A stretch of DNA of 64,000 nt, from NCBI RefSeq assembly GCF_030409805.1, contig NZ_JAUFQP010000010.1, forward strand, positions 253,001 to 317,000, in the 5' to 3' direction. Of the stretch, positions 52,250 through 61,388 are shown piece after piece (the stretch's first letter is position 1; every line of letters begins with the position of its first letter). The stretch comes from Algibacter miyuki. Lineage in GTDB: Bacteria > Bacteroidota > Bacteroidia > Flavobacteriales > Flavobacteriaceae. The notes below the pieces were generated by a model that saw only the letters and a program-made list of their open reading frames with translations, did no database searches and was not told the DNA's origin. Position numbers and translations under genes: made by a program.

Positions 52250-52567
52250 GGTTATCTTTAATTATAACCTATAAACGATAGTTTTATAATAAAATCTAAT
52301 CGGAGAAAAATCAATTAATAAACACCTGATGTTCGGTAAATTGAGTGATAGTAATATATGTGCCTCTTCAAATATAGAACATCACAAATTAAAAAATAGA
52401 ATTAATTTTAACGTATTTACTTTCAACTTAAATACTGACTTATTTTAAAACCTATAAGTATTCAATCTAATACTTATAAGTGTTTTTTTTTATATATTTG
52501 ATAGTCCTAAATATCTAAAAAGATTAGGTTATCCATTTTACGTTAAATTTTGAAATATTAATCCCAG
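52250..52567. other. 318-bp control region at the start of the late genes
   Basis: No gene is visible. The left part is plain AT-rich DNA next to the insert edge. The right part carries a 10-bp dyad and a T-run, then a TATATTTG promoter element (annotated separately), after which the late operon begins with a GTG start at 52568. Confidence 0.5.
52451..52500 (+). promoter_or_regulatory. Dyad (ATAAGTATT type) plus -7 element before the first late operon
   Basis: TATAAGTATT at 52453-52462 pairs with AATACTTATA at 52469-52478 around CAATCT; a T-run and then TATATTTG at 52493-52500 follow. It could serve as a terminator for the plus strand, an operator, or both. Almost the same arrangement, with a shorter spacing, is found at 61389-61426. 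Confidence 0.6.
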
Positions 52568-53128
52568 GTGTCTAAAAGTATTGTTCCTATTAAAGTTCGT
52601 CCGCATTTAATACCATTCTTTTACAAAGAATTTAAGGCAGATACCGATGCGCACTATTTAAAAAGCAGAGTAAAAGCCTGTAAAATAGTGATCAACTCAT
52701 CTTTGGGAAAAATGATACGTATAGCACTGGAGAAATGCGAGCATCCGGTAAAGCCACAAAAATTCTATATTTATTTTTCGGTGGCCAACAAAGTTTCCGA
52801 TAAATCTACTGCAGAAATTTACCAAACCGTTAACGGTACCAATTCCTTTTTAAAAGTTCCAGAGCATGTGGCATCGGATATAAACGATATTTTCGAAGAT
52901 CTCTTTCGTTATAGTTTTGTAACCACTGTTTACACCGCCATAAAATACGCGCCCAATTTAAAAGTAGAAAAAGTGATTTTGGATTTTATGGAGGAATACG
53001 ATCTGGAAGAGCACGGCTTTAGAGTAGATTCCATGCGCAAATTATACAATAGAGAAGTTAAGGAACGTAACCCCTTATACCGTTTTCAGAGTAAAACAAG
53101 TAACAGATCCTTAAACTTTTCCAAATAA
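52568..53128 (+). CDS. Phage protein, function unknown, first gene of the late region
   Basis: A 186-residue protein read from a GTG start (MSKSIVPIKVRPHLIPFFYKEF). It is mixed helix/strand with a basic C-terminus (YNREVKERNPLYRFQSKTSNRSLNFSK). It follows the dyad-promoter and is followed by the first CATGTCTTAAAAA element. I recognise no family; its place before the structural genes would suit a late regulator or a tail-associated protein. Confidence 0.6.
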   Translation: MSKSIVPIKVRPHLIPFFYKEFKADTDAHYLKSRVKACKIVINSSLGKMIRIALEKCEHPVKPQKFYIYFSVANKVSDKSTAEIYQTVNGTNSFLKVPEHVASDINDIFEDLFRYSFVTTVYTAIKYAPNLKVEKVILDFMEEYDLEEHGFRVDSMRKLYNREVKERNPLYRFQSKTSNRSLNFSK

Positions 53129-53132
53129 TTTT

Positions 53133-53145
53133 CATGTCTTAAAAA
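53133..53145 (+). promoter_or_regulatory. CATGTCTTAAAAA element, copy 1
   Basis: One of three identical 13-base words (others at 57393 and 61442), each in the gap about 50-70 bp before the first gene of a late operon. It contains ATG-TCT-TAA, a start followed two codons later by a stop. It may be a phage late promoter or an RNA element. Confidence 0.6.
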
Positions 53146-53182
53146 TTGACACGCTTTCTGTCATCTTTACAAAAAAAAGAAC

Positions 53183-53698
53183 ATGTCTATTCTTAGTAAA
53201 GTTGTAGGAGCTCCGTTTATATGTAAAGTCTATTTAGACTTCAACGGTTTTTTGACGGCTTTATCTGGAGCAGAAAATCAAAATTTCTACAATTCTAAAG
53301 GCAACCAATACACTTGGAAACCTTTGCATATTGGTTTAAAAACAGTGTCTTTTTCCGATAAGGAAAAAACAGCCTCTGCAGGATCAAGTTACGAGCAACA
53401 ATTAAAAGTCACTTTTGCTAATACTGATAGCCTGCGAACCGATAGAATAGAAAAAATTAAATCGACCAAATTTGTTAGAATAGAATTATCCAACGGACAA
53501 TCTATTGTTATGGGGCGAAATGATTATTTCCAAAACAAACCATTAGAAGTTACCTACGCTTCCGATGAAGTAAAAACAACCATAACTTTTAAAACGGTGT
53601 CCATCTTCCCTATTGGTTTATTAGAAATTAATGATGTCTCCAGTTTTGTAGATTTTTTAATTCCAACCATACAACCTAATAATTTAATAACAATATAA
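53183..53698 (+). CDS. Phage structural-type protein, function unknown
   Basis: A 171-residue protein dominated by alternating strands (FICKVYLDFNGFLTALSG, FVRIELSNGQSIVMGRNDYF, VKTTITFKTVSIFPIG), as in small tail or baseplate proteins. It begins 37 bp after the first CATGTCTTAAAAA element and is 2 bp from the large tail protein, so translation is probably coupled. No named family. A tail component is the best guess by position. Confidence 0.55.
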   Translation: MSILSKVVGAPFICKVYLDFNGFLTALSGAENQNFYNSKGNQYTWKPLHIGLKTVSFSDKEKTASAGSSYEQQLKVTFANTDSLRTDRIEKIKSTKFVRIELSNGQSIVMGRNDYFQNKPLEVTYASDEVKTTITFKTVSIFPIGLLEINDVSSFVDFLIPTIQPNNLITI

Positions 53699-53700
53699 AT

Positions 53701-55608
53701 ATGTCCGTATTTCCATTAAATATATCAAGCAAAGAAGATCATCCCGATAAAATAGCCAAAGTACAAAGTGTAGATGTTAAATATTTTGAAACTGCAGAGG
53801 AGATAAATAAAAAAACTGCGGCTATACAAGAGAATCACAATGCTATTGTCGCACTATCCAAAGGCACAGGAGAAAGGTATGATTCTTTAGCAATTGCAAT
53901 GGCTACAAGTCCATTACCCGAGGATAATACGCCTTTTGTTATTTCTGCAGAACCAGGAGCTAATGGACAGTATATTTTTGATAGTTCTCAAGCTGAAGGT
54001 TATTATTTAATTGAAGAGTTTATTTCTAAGGCTGCCGATGGTGACGAACTAGAAGGTAGTACTAAGTATTTTAATGGCGAACAAACTATTACGCAAATAA
54101 GAAAGGATTTTAATTTAGTATCACTATACACAAATGAAGCAACACAGTCTACAAATAACTATATAGCAAGTGGTGGTGGTTTAACAAAATCTGTAGTCGG
54201 TGACGTTGTAAATATGTTTGTCGATTCGGGTACGGGGTGGAAGTATTTTTTTTTTAACATGGATAATTATTGGTTAGCAAACCATCAATATTATGTAGTG
54301 TTTCAAGTATCTGTAAATACTTTTGACCCTGGTATAGATGGTAATTTTATGCCTACAATACAAGCTAAAACTACTACGAGCGTAACAATAGGTCTAGCCG
54401 AAGAAATGAGTAGTGTTTTAGAAGGCGAAACAGGTTATATTAAAAGCTTATTAACTTTAGATGAAACACTCCCTAATAACACTTCAAAGACTTTGCTTTG
54501 TCAATTTGCTAACTTCACAGATGGTCAAGTTGCAGATATAGATTTTGAAAATGTCTTAATTGTTGATTTAGGAGAAGTTGGTTCTGCGGATTTAATATCA
54601 TACAATCAAATGGATGAGTATTTTGAGGCTTATGGTTTTCAAAAAGAATTAAAAGCTATAGATATGCCCGTTGTAGGGAAATCCTCTTCTAGTGAAACTG
54701 CTGATTCAACACTAAACGATATTCAAGGATTTGGCGATTCTTTAATGGCTCAAAATTACGTTTCTTTAATACCTGACAGGAATACATCTATAAACGGTTA
54801 CGGTGGACAGAAATCTTACTATATAAGAGATAAGTTTTTAAGTTATGTTGATAAAACAAAAACTCAAATAATTTGTGTTGGGAGAAATAATTTGTTAGAA
54901 TCGGGTTACATAATTAACGATATTAACACGATGGTTCAATACTTGGGCACGTCTAATTTTTTAGTTTTAACAACCCAAAATGGTGGTTATACAGGAGAGT
55001 TTAAAAGTGATACAGGTACTGGTTCTAAGTACGATGCTATTTTAGAAACTGAAAGACGACTATCAAGTATTTATCAAGACAGATTCTTTAATCAACGAAA
55101 AGCCATGATTGAAAGTTATGACTTTGGTGGGATTAAATTAACTTCCTCATTCGTTCAGCCTGCGCTTAATTCAAATGTGCAAATAGAAGTTGGTTCTGCT
55201 CATATTGGAAGCCCTAACCAGATTGCAGGCACAACATTCTTAAACACACAAAACTCAAACGACACAACTAAATGGCCGAGTTATGCAAATAAAATAACTA
55301 TTGGAACCTTATACGAATATGATGTTTACGAGATTGTGAGTGTTGATTCCGACACTTTAATGACTGTAAAATTAATAGAAAACAATACATCATTCACTCC
55401 TAATGCCATAGTAGATAATCCAATAGATCCCACATCAGGTTCCACTTCAATAATGTACTTGAATATCTGTCAATTGATGGATGTGTATATGTGGGAGGGA
55501 GATGTAGTTCAATCCACTTTACGTTCGGATGGTGTACATATGTCTGCCGTTGGAAAGCAGTTATGTGCTGATTTAGTATCAAAAAAATTAAAATCTTTAG
55601 GAATATAA
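53701..55608 (+). CDS. Phage tail protein with C-terminal SGNH esterase domain
   Basis: A 635-residue protein. The N-terminal half is beta-rich with repeated small strands, as in tail-fibre stalks, and starts with a heptad-like stretch (AEEINKKTAAIQENHNAIVALSKG). Residues about 340-635 are an SGNH hydrolase: GDSLM with S347, GYGGQ, GRNN and DGVHMS with D610 and H613, all four blocks in order. Tail proteins with this domain can deacetylate host surface polysaccharide during adsorption. It precedes the holin gene. The receptor is unknown. Confidence 0.82.
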   Translation: MSVFPLNISSKEDHPDKIAKVQSVDVKYFETAEEINKKTAAIQENHNAIVALSKGTGERYDSLAIAMATSPLPEDNTPFVISAEPGANGQYIFDSSQAEGYYLIEEFISKAADGDELEGSTKYFNGEQTITQIRKDFNLVSLYTNEATQSTNNYIASGGGLTKSVVGDVVNMFVDSGTGWKYFFFNMDNYWLANHQYYVVFQVSVNTFDPGIDGNFMPTIQAKTTTSVTIGLAEEMSSVLEGETGYIKSLLTLDETLPNNTSKTLLCQFANFTDGQVADIDFENVLIVDLGEVGSADLISYNQMDEYFEAYGFQKELKAIDMPVVGKSSSSETADSTLNDIQGFGDSLMAQNYVSLIPDRNTSINGYGGQKSYYIRDKFLSYVDKTKTQIICVGRNNLLESGYIINDINTMVQYLGTSNFLVLTTQNGGYTGEFKSDTGTGSKYDAILETERRLSSIYQDRFFNQRKAMIESYDFGGIKLTSSFVQPALNSNVQIEVGSAHIGSPNQIAGTTFLNTQNSNDTTKWPSYANKITIGTLYEYDVYEIVSVDSDTLMTVKLIENNTSFTPNAIVDNPIDPTSGSTSIMYLNICQLMDVYMWEGDVVQSTLRSDGVHMSAVGKQLCADLVSKKLKSLGI

Positions 55609-55618
55609 CCCCAACCCT

Positions 55619-56158
55619 ATGCAAACACCACTAATAACAGCCTTATTTTTAGGCATAAAAAAAAGTAAAATAGTTTTCTTCTCCTTGTACACCAACAAAG
55701 GATTCTTTTTAATACCTATAGGTGCGGTTGCTTTAGTAGTGAATTTAAAATCTGCTATTCATTTACTTATAGCGTTAATGATATTTGATTTTATAACAGG
55801 TATTGGCGCCAGTTGGAGCAACAAAAAAAAAGCTGAGAAAGCAGATCCTACTTTAGAAAAAAAGCAATTAATATCCTCCGAAAAATTAAAGTTATCGGGA
55901 GTTAAAATGCTTTTATATGGTTCTACAATTTGGCTTGCTTATAAAATTGAAGAGCTTTTTCTCATTAAAACATTCACCTTAGATTTTTCAGAAAAAGAAT
56001 TAACACTAACTATTGGGGTTATTGCTTTTTGGTGTATGGTGGAATTATTTTCCATCATATTTGAAAACTTCAAAGCCATGGGTTTCGATGTTTTAAAAAT
56101 AGTTTCAAAAATATTCAACACCTACAAAACCGCTAAGAAAGAAATCAAAAACATGTAA
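55619..56158 (+). CDS. Phage holin family protein
   Basis: A 179-residue membrane protein. About four hydrophobic segments (residues 27-43, 47-62, 100-115 and 130-150) surround ALMIFDFITGIGASWSNKK and ISSEKLKLSGVKMLLYG, the pattern of the phage_holin_4 family, here with the SSEKLKLSGVKM signature near 83. Holins make holes in the inner membrane at lysis. It is directly upstream of the endolysin gene. The C-terminus is basic, typical of holins. Confidence 0.87.
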   Translation: MQTPLITALFLGIKKSKIVFFSLYTNKGFFLIPIGAVALVVNLKSAIHLLIALMIFDFITGIGASWSNKKKAEKADPTLEKKQLISSEKLKLSGVKMLLYGSTIWLAYKIEELFLIKTFTLDFSEKELTLTIGVIAFWCMVELFSIIFENFKAMGFDVLKIVSKIFNTYKTAKKEIKNM

Positions 56159-56163
56159 ACGTT

Positions 56164-56718
56164 ATGCTAAACAGAAAAACATTCTTCCAATTATATAGAG
56201 ACCGTTTAGATAAAAACAAAAAAATATCTCAACAAGAAGTGGATGCCTTGGATTTGTTCCTGGACATGTTTGAAAGCGAAAAGGATTATTTTACCATACC
56301 ACAATGGGCCTATGTGTTCGCAACTGTTTTCCACGAAACAGCATTTACATTCGAGCCGGTACGCGAAGCTTTTCATTTATCTGAAGCATGGAGAAAAAAT
56401 AATTTACGGTATTACCCATGGTATGGACGCGGTTATGTGCAAACCACTTGGGAAGAAAACTATAGAAAAGACGAGGAGCGCACAGGAATACCATTTACCA
56501 AAAACCCCGATTTAGCCTTAGTGCCACGAAATGCGTTTTGTACCATGCTTTACAATATGAAACACGGTGTTTACACTGGTAAACGCTTAGATTATTACAT
56601 CAATAATGATCGTAAATCTTATCTATATGCCCGCTATGTTATTAATGGAAAGGACAAACGATTTACTATTGCTTCTTATGCCGAAACCTTTGAGTTTATT
56701 TTAACTAAATCTATGTAG
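56164..56718 (+). CDS. Phage endolysin, GH19 chitinase/lysozyme-like
   Basis: A 184-residue soluble enzyme of the lysozyme superfamily. The catalytic Glu lies in FHETAF (E58), and YYPWYGRGYVQTTWEENY (near 80-97) is the substrate-binding stretch of GH19-like phage lysins. TIASYAETFEFIL ends the fold. It would degrade peptidoglycan after the holin opens the membrane. It lies between holin and spanin-like genes, the standard lysis cassette, with a 5-bp gap. Confidence 0.9.
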   Translation: MLNRKTFFQLYRDRLDKNKKISQQEVDALDLFLDMFESEKDYFTIPQWAYVFATVFHETAFTFEPVREAFHLSEAWRKNNLRYYPWYGRGYVQTTWEENYRKDEERTGIPFTKNPDLALVPRNAFCTMLYNMKHGVYTGKRLDYYINNDRKSYLYARYVINGKDKRFTIASYAETFEFILTKSM

Positions 56719-56719
56719 C

Positions 56720-57385
56720 ATGAAAAACTTTATACAAATTACCGCCATTATCGTATTCGCTGTTTTATTTTTAAATCAGTGCAAACAAACTGCAGACTTA
56801 AAAAAATCTATTATTTCCGAAGCAGAAGTAAAAGCCGATACCATAGAATATTACAAAAACAAACTAGGTTTGGAGGTTGCCCAAAAGCAAGCCTATAAAC
56901 TCGCTTCCGAAAAAACTTCGGTAGCTTTTAACGAAGCAAAAACAGAAAGCGCACAATTTGAAGCTGCAGCCGAAAACTGGAAAGATTTATACTCAGCTTT
57001 AAAAATTGAAGTGGAGTTTAAAGCCGATTCTGTAGATATTCCTTTTGATGAAAAAGTAGATTTTAATTTCTCCAGGGCGTTTTACAAAAAAAACGATCTC
57101 TATACCTTTTCGGGTGTGGTTAATCAACACGGAATTATAGTAAACACCTTGGCAAAAGCAACCATTACCCCTTTTACTGGAGAAAAAAACACAGGGTTTT
57201 TAACCCACGAATTTAGAACAGAAATAACGAGCTCCAATGCATCGATTACTATTCCATCATTCGACTCTTATAATTTTACCGGAAAACAAAAACGTTTTGG
57301 CGTTGGTGTGTCCTTTGGATTAGGGTTTTATCATAAAGGCTTCTTTGTTGGTCCGTCCATAAATTACAATCTTATACAGTTTTAG
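56720..57385 (+). CDS. Spanin-like lipoprotein of the lysis cassette
   Basis: A 221-residue protein with an N-terminal membrane signal (MKNFIQITAIIVFAVLFLNQC, shown in short as LFLNQC, a lipobox-like end at C21). Residues about 24-95 are a long coiled-coil (IISEAEVKADTIEYYKNKLGLEVAQKQ). The C-terminal half is beta-rich (VGVSFGLGFYHKGFFVGPSINYNLIQF). Directly after the endolysin gene (1 bp gap) it most likely acts in outer-membrane disruption like Rz/Rz1 spanins, though the C-terminal beta part is unusual and suggests an added membrane contact. Confidence 0.7.
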   Translation: MKNFIQITAIIVFAVLFLNQCKQTADLKKSIISEAEVKADTIEYYKNKLGLEVAQKQAYKLASEKTSVAFNEAKTESAQFEAAAENWKDLYSALKIEVEFKADSVDIPFDEKVDFNFSRAFYKKNDLYTFSGVVNQHGIIVNTLAKATITPFTGEKNTGFLTHEFRTEITSSNASITIPSFDSYNFTGKQKRFGVGVSFGLGFYHKGFFVGPSINYNLIQF

Positions 57386-57392
57386 TAAATAA

Positions 57393-57405
57393 CATGTCTT
57401 AAAAA
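57393..57405 (+). promoter_or_regulatory. CATGTCTTAAAAA element, copy 2
   Basis: Second copy of the 13-base word, 48 bp before the head-protease start codon and just after the spanin-like gene. Same ATG-TCT-TAA content as the other copies. Confidence 0.6.
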
Positions 57406-57440
57406 AAAGTACCTGCTCAATTTATTTTAGCCATAAATAA

Positions 57441-58316
57441 ATGAGTATGAAAGGTAGTAGTTTATTATCAGAAATAAGAAAAGGAGAATGGTTGCTCGAT
57501 GTACATAACATTGCAGCGTATTATCCTGTTATAAACAAAATATTTTCGGGAACGCCGTTTCAATTCAATTCAGAGCCAAAATCAATTTTGTCTTTTGTGG
57601 ATTCAAAAGGAAATCCTCTTAGAAAAAATTCCGAAGGGCAAACCATTGTTACTTCAGGATCTATTGCTATTGTAAAAATGCATGGCGAAGTTGTAAAAAC
57701 TGGAGATTATTGTATTTATGGTGCAGACGAAATTGTAAACGCTTTAACCATTGCCGACCAAAACCCAAACGTTGCCGCTACCGTTTTTGATATAGATGGA
57801 CCAGGAGGTGCTGTATCTGCTATTGGGTTATTTCAAGAATTTGCTAGAGATGTAAAAACAAAACCTATTGTTGGTTTTTGTGACTCTGCCCTATCCCTTC
57901 ATTATTGGACAGCTATAGAAGTTTGCGATCATATTATGGCTGCAAACAATGTATCTGCTCGTTTTGGTTCTGTAGGTGTTGTATTAAGTTTTGCAGATAA
58001 CAGAAAAGCCATGGAAGAGGAAGGCGTTGTTTTTCACGAAATATATCCAGAAGAATCTTCACATAAAAACGCAGCTTTTACAGAAGCTAGAAAAGGCGAT
58101 TACAAATTAATAAGAGCCGAGTTCCTTTCCCCATTAGCAAAAATATTTCAAGCTCGAGTACGAGCGAAATTACCAAATCTTATAGAAGAGGATGGCACGC
58201 TAAAAGGAAAAACATATTTCGCCGACGAGGCTTTAAAAAGAAATATGATTCATAGCATCGGTGGGATGCAAAAAGCCATACGTATGGCTACCGTATTGAG
58301 TTCAATTAATAATTAA
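57441..58316 (+). CDS. S49 (SppA/protein C-like) head maturation protease
   Basis: A 291-residue protease of the SppA/ClpP fold. VFDIDGPGGAVSAIG near residue 111 is the oxyanion/GG region, CDSALSLHYW near 147 holds the likely catalytic Ser in place of the usual SGGY, and RFGSVGVV near 175 precedes the Lys helix. It would cleave the capsid precursor's N-terminal part. It starts 36 bp after the second CATGTCTTAAAAA element and 15 bp before the capsid gene, the usual protease-capsid order. The ATG at 57441 is followed by another Met two codons on. Confidence 0.87.
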   Translation: MSMKGSSLLSEIRKGEWLLDVHNIAAYYPVINKIFSGTPFQFNSEPKSILSFVDSKGNPLRKNSEGQTIVTSGSIAIVKMHGEVVKTGDYCIYGADEIVNALTIADQNPNVAATVFDIDGPGGAVSAIGLFQEFARDVKTKPIVGFCDSALSLHYWTAIEVCDHIMAANNVSARFGSVGVVLSFADNRKAMEEEGVVFHEIYPEESSHKNAAFTEARKGDYKLIRAEFLSPLAKIFQARVRAKLPNLIEEDGTLKGKTYFADEALKRNMIHSIGGMQKAIRMATVLSSINN

Positions 58317-58331
58317 TAAACCTTAAAAACA

Positions 58332-60482
58332 ATGTTAAAAAAAACGTTACAGATGGCCACCTCATTGATGGTCTTTCTAAATTTAAAAGAGCTCCCGATT
58401 GCTGACGGAAAAGTCAGTTTTTCGGAGGAGCAAACCGAGAAACTGAAAGCAGAACTTTCAGAGGAAGTCTTATTACAAGCTATTGAAGCTTTTAATAAAG
58501 ACATTGCCGAGAATTCTAAAGTAGAAGGTATTAGCAATGAAATTAAACAAATGTTGGCCGCCATGGAAACTCCAGAGGAAGCAGCCGCAAACAAAGCAAA
58601 AGAAAAGAATCCTGATGCTACGGAAGAAACGCCTAATGTGGACGCTCAATTAGTGGCTTTAAAAGCAAAAATGAAAGAACGTGATGAAACTATTAAAGCG
58701 TTATTGGCCGAAGCAGAAAGCGACACCCCTTTAGAGCGAATTTTAAACACACAAGCAAAAGAAATGATTAAACATAGTGCAACGCATTTATTTGCGTCCG
58801 GAAAGGACTTTGATGCTTTCGATGGGAGAAACTGGAATAAGTTAGCTGCAGGACAATCTGTAGGTGCTACAGATTGGACAGCATCCGATGGAGCAAATAT
58901 TCAAAAGTTAAATGGTGATGCTGAATTATATTTTAGAGAAGATCCTAAATTTATAAAATCGCTACACCGTGACAATTTTGGTTTACCATCTGCATGGGGG
59001 AAAACATTTAATGTTGTAGATAAAATTACAACAGGTTCTATTACTACTGCAGAGATTACTCAAGGTAGAAAATTACCATGGTTACCAAAAAACAAACAAT
59101 CTATTCAAGCGGAAGAAGGTAAAATTTTTCCAATTTCTATTGATATTGAATACGCTGGGCATTTATTATCACAAATTGAAGCTTCTTGGTTAGCATCGTT
59201 TAACATGGAGGGTTCACAGTATGATAAAATGACTTTTGTGCGTTTCTTATTAACCGAATTAGATAAAAAAGCTCGTTTAGAAGATAGAATTGCATCTATT
59301 AAAGGGGTTTACGTAGAAACGCCAGACGATGCAACAAAAGCAGGAAGTTATTTAAATAGACAAGATGGTTTATTAGTTCAACTTTGGAGAGCTCGTGATG
59401 TTCGTAAAATTTATAGAGCCTTTAAATTAGGCACGCCAACATCTGCTAATATCGCAGATTACATTCATAATTTAATTACTTCTTTACCTTACGAGGTTAG
59501 AACAGCTAATGGTTTAGAGCTTGGTTTATCTCCATCTCATTTAACTAGCTATAAGAATAGAATAGAGAATTTGCATGGTACTCAAAATGATTATAAAGGG
59601 AAACCAACATTTCCTAGAGATTATCCAAATATCAAATTTCAAGAAGTTTTAGATTTTGAAGGAACCGATTTTATGTATATCACAGAAACGGAAAATTTAG
59701 ATATTTTAGAAAACAGACCGAAAGAAAAGAATTGGTATCGTTTTGGTTTCGATGGAAAACGTAATATTTTCATTGTAAACGATTACAAATTAGGCATTAG
59801 AATGAAACATATTGGTAATAAAGTAAAAGACGGAGATCCTGCTGAATTTAAAGTGCAGTCTGTTTGGTCTAACGATGTACCATTATTTAATGCAGATTTC
59901 TTTGCTCCTATTTACGATGATAAATCGGGCGAAATTACAGCAACGTTTAATCAGTTAAAAGTAGATGAAAACTGGGCTACAGATATTACAAAAATATCAG
60001 GTTTAGCCGAAGGTGTTATTTTAAAAATACAAGGCGATACCGCTTTAGCATCAAGTAAATATGTAAAAGATAATTCCGATTTAGATTTAGCTTCAGATTT
60101 CGATTTATCGAATGGAGGAACTTTATCGTTAATTGTTTTGGCCGATGGTACTTTAAAAGAATTAGCAAGAACAGCAGAACCTGCTTCAACTGCAGAAGAA
60201 TCTGTTGTGTCTTATGATACAGCCACTTTAGATGCTGCAGATGGTAGTGAGTTTACTTACACAGGAACAGCGGCCTTAACTATTACAGAAATACTTAATG
60301 GAGTACAAGGACAGAAAGTAAAAGTGTACGGTAATGCAGCCGCTTCTCAAGATGTGACGATTAATACAATTGGAAACATTAAAGTAGCCAGTGCAGCCGT
60401 ATTGAAATTAGCAACCGATTCTATAGAATTCGTTCTATTAGATGGTGTTTGGACAGAGTTTAACAGAGATATAACAGTTTAA
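58332..60482 (+). CDS. Major capsid protein with N-terminal scaffold-like and C-terminal added domains
   Basis: A 716-residue protein. Residues about 15-140 are charged, helical and Glu/Lys rich (scaffold or delta domain, to be removed by the S49 protease). Residues about 140-580 form the capsid core, with SIDIEYAGHLLSQIEASWLASF, WYRFGFDGKRNIFIVNDY and SVWSNDVPLFNADFFAPIY. A last domain (about 600-716; ESVVSYDTATLDAADGSEFTYTG begins it, ending IEFVLLDGVWTEFNRD) is Ala/Thr/Val-rich and beta-like, as in decoration domains. The fold assignment (HK97-like) is inferred. Confidence 0.78.
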   Translation: MLKKTLQMATSLMVFLNLKELPIADGKVSFSEEQTEKLKAELSEEVLLQAIEAFNKDIAENSKVEGISNEIKQMLAAMETPEEAAANKAKEKNPDATEETPNVDAQLVALKAKMKERDETIKALLAEAESDTPLERILNTQAKEMIKHSATHLFASGKDFDAFDGRNWNKLAAGQSVGATDWTASDGANIQKLNGDAELYFREDPKFIKSLHRDNFGLPSAWGKTFNVVDKITTGSITTAEITQGRKLPWLPKNKQSIQAEEGKIFPISIDIEYAGHLLSQIEASWLASFNMEGSQYDKMTFVRFLLTELDKKARLEDRIASIKGVYVETPDDATKAGSYLNRQDGLLVQLWRARDVRKIYRAFKLGTPTSANIADYIHNLITSLPYEVRTANGLELGLSPSHLTSYKNRIENLHGTQNDYKGKPTFPRDYPNIKFQEVLDFEGTDFMYITETENLDILENRPKEKNWYRFGFDGKRNIFIVNDYKLGIRMKHIGNKVKDGDPAEFKVQSVWSNDVPLFNADFFAPIYDDKSGEITATFNQLKVDENWATDITKISGLAEGVILKIQGDTALASSKYVKDNSDLDLASDFDLSNGGTLSLIVLADGTLKELARTAEPASTAEESVVSYDTATLDAADGSEFTYTGTAALTITEILNGVQGQKVKVYGNAAASQDVTINTIGNIKVASAAVLKLATDSIEFVLLDGVWTEFNRDITV

Positions 60483-60488
60483 TATATT

Positions 60489-61313
60489 ATGACAGTATTT
60501 AGAAAATCAGTACCAAAGCCTCAAGGAGGCTCTGGTACTGCTAAACCAAGAAACGGAAAACTTACCGTTATATATACGGACGATGTAATTTCAGAACCTA
60601 CTAGAGATAGCAACGGCGTAAAAATGGTTGGAAACTATGTTTTAGCTCCTGGAGCAAAAATGGAAACATTGTATGCAACTCCATCTACTCAGAAATTCAC
60701 TCAAGAAATTGAAGGAGAAGAGGATATGGAAGGTTTTATAAAAAAATTAGAAGCCATTCATCCTGCAGACGATTTAGCTATTAATGAATTCGTTCAAAAT
60801 AACATTGGAGTTCCTGTTATTATTATTTTTGGCGAAGGTTGTGGATCTGCTGCAGGACGTGTTTTAGGTTCTGTTTGCAATCCAATGAAGTTAAAAGGAT
60901 CTGCCGCTAATGATAATGAAGGCAGAAAAAACACTTTAATGTATGAGCAATCTGTAAAAGATGTGCATGTAGCCGGTTTTTATTATGGCGAAATTACACT
61001 ATCCTCTAATTTTGAAGCTGCTACAGTAGATTTAGACTTAACCATAGCTAATGGAGCTGTGCAACAATTACCTGTTTTAGCAGCTACAGATACTATTTCT
61101 GTACTTTCTACAGATTTAGAAAACGGTACCATAGTTTCTTTAATTGGTGGCGGTGGTGCAGACCCTGCAGTATTAGATCCTGGTGTGCAAGGTGTAGTAA
61201 ACGTTATTTTATTAAATGATACCCAATGGGTGGCATTGGATAAAGCTGTAATCAACCTCGAAGTAATAGCCGGTGGCGCAACAACGTATTTGTTAGAACG
61301 TTCCCGATCGTAA
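60489..61313 (+). CDS. Phage head or decoration protein with a domain like the capsid C-terminus
   Basis: A 274-residue protein. The N-terminal part is compact (LTVIYTDDVISEP, IGVPVIIIFGEGCGSAAGRVLG). The C-terminal 85 residues, with LENGTIVSLIGGGG and VNVILLNDTQWVALDKAV, are built like the capsid protein's last domain (IEFVLLDGVWTEFNRD), so both probably share a decoration module. It ends in ERSRS. It lies 6 bp after the capsid gene and is followed by a strong terminator. No family name assigned. Confidence 0.62.
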   Translation: MTVFRKSVPKPQGGSGTAKPRNGKLTVIYTDDVISEPTRDSNGVKMVGNYVLAPGAKMETLYATPSTQKFTQEIEGEEDMEGFIKKLEAIHPADDLAINEFVQNNIGVPVIIIFGEGCGSAAGRVLGSVCNPMKLKGSAANDNEGRKNTLMYEQSVKDVHVAGFYYGEITLSSNFEAATVDLDLTIANGAVQQLPVLAATDTISVLSTDLENGTIVSLIGGGGADPAVLDPGVQGVVNVILLNDTQWVALDKAVINLEVIAGGATTYLLERSRS

Positions 61314-61334
61314 ATATTTGTTTAATTAATAGTA

Positions 61335-61371
61335 AAAAAGCTGCTTTTGTAATGAAAGCAGCTTTTTTTTT
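61335..61371 (+). terminator. Rho-independent terminator closing the capsid operon
   Basis: AAAAAGCTGCTTT at 61335-61347 pairs with AAAGCAGCTTTTT at 61355-61367, followed by more Ts. It lies about 20 bp past the stop of the preceding gene. Confidence 0.9.
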
Positions 61372-61388
61372 GCATGTGCAAAATAATA

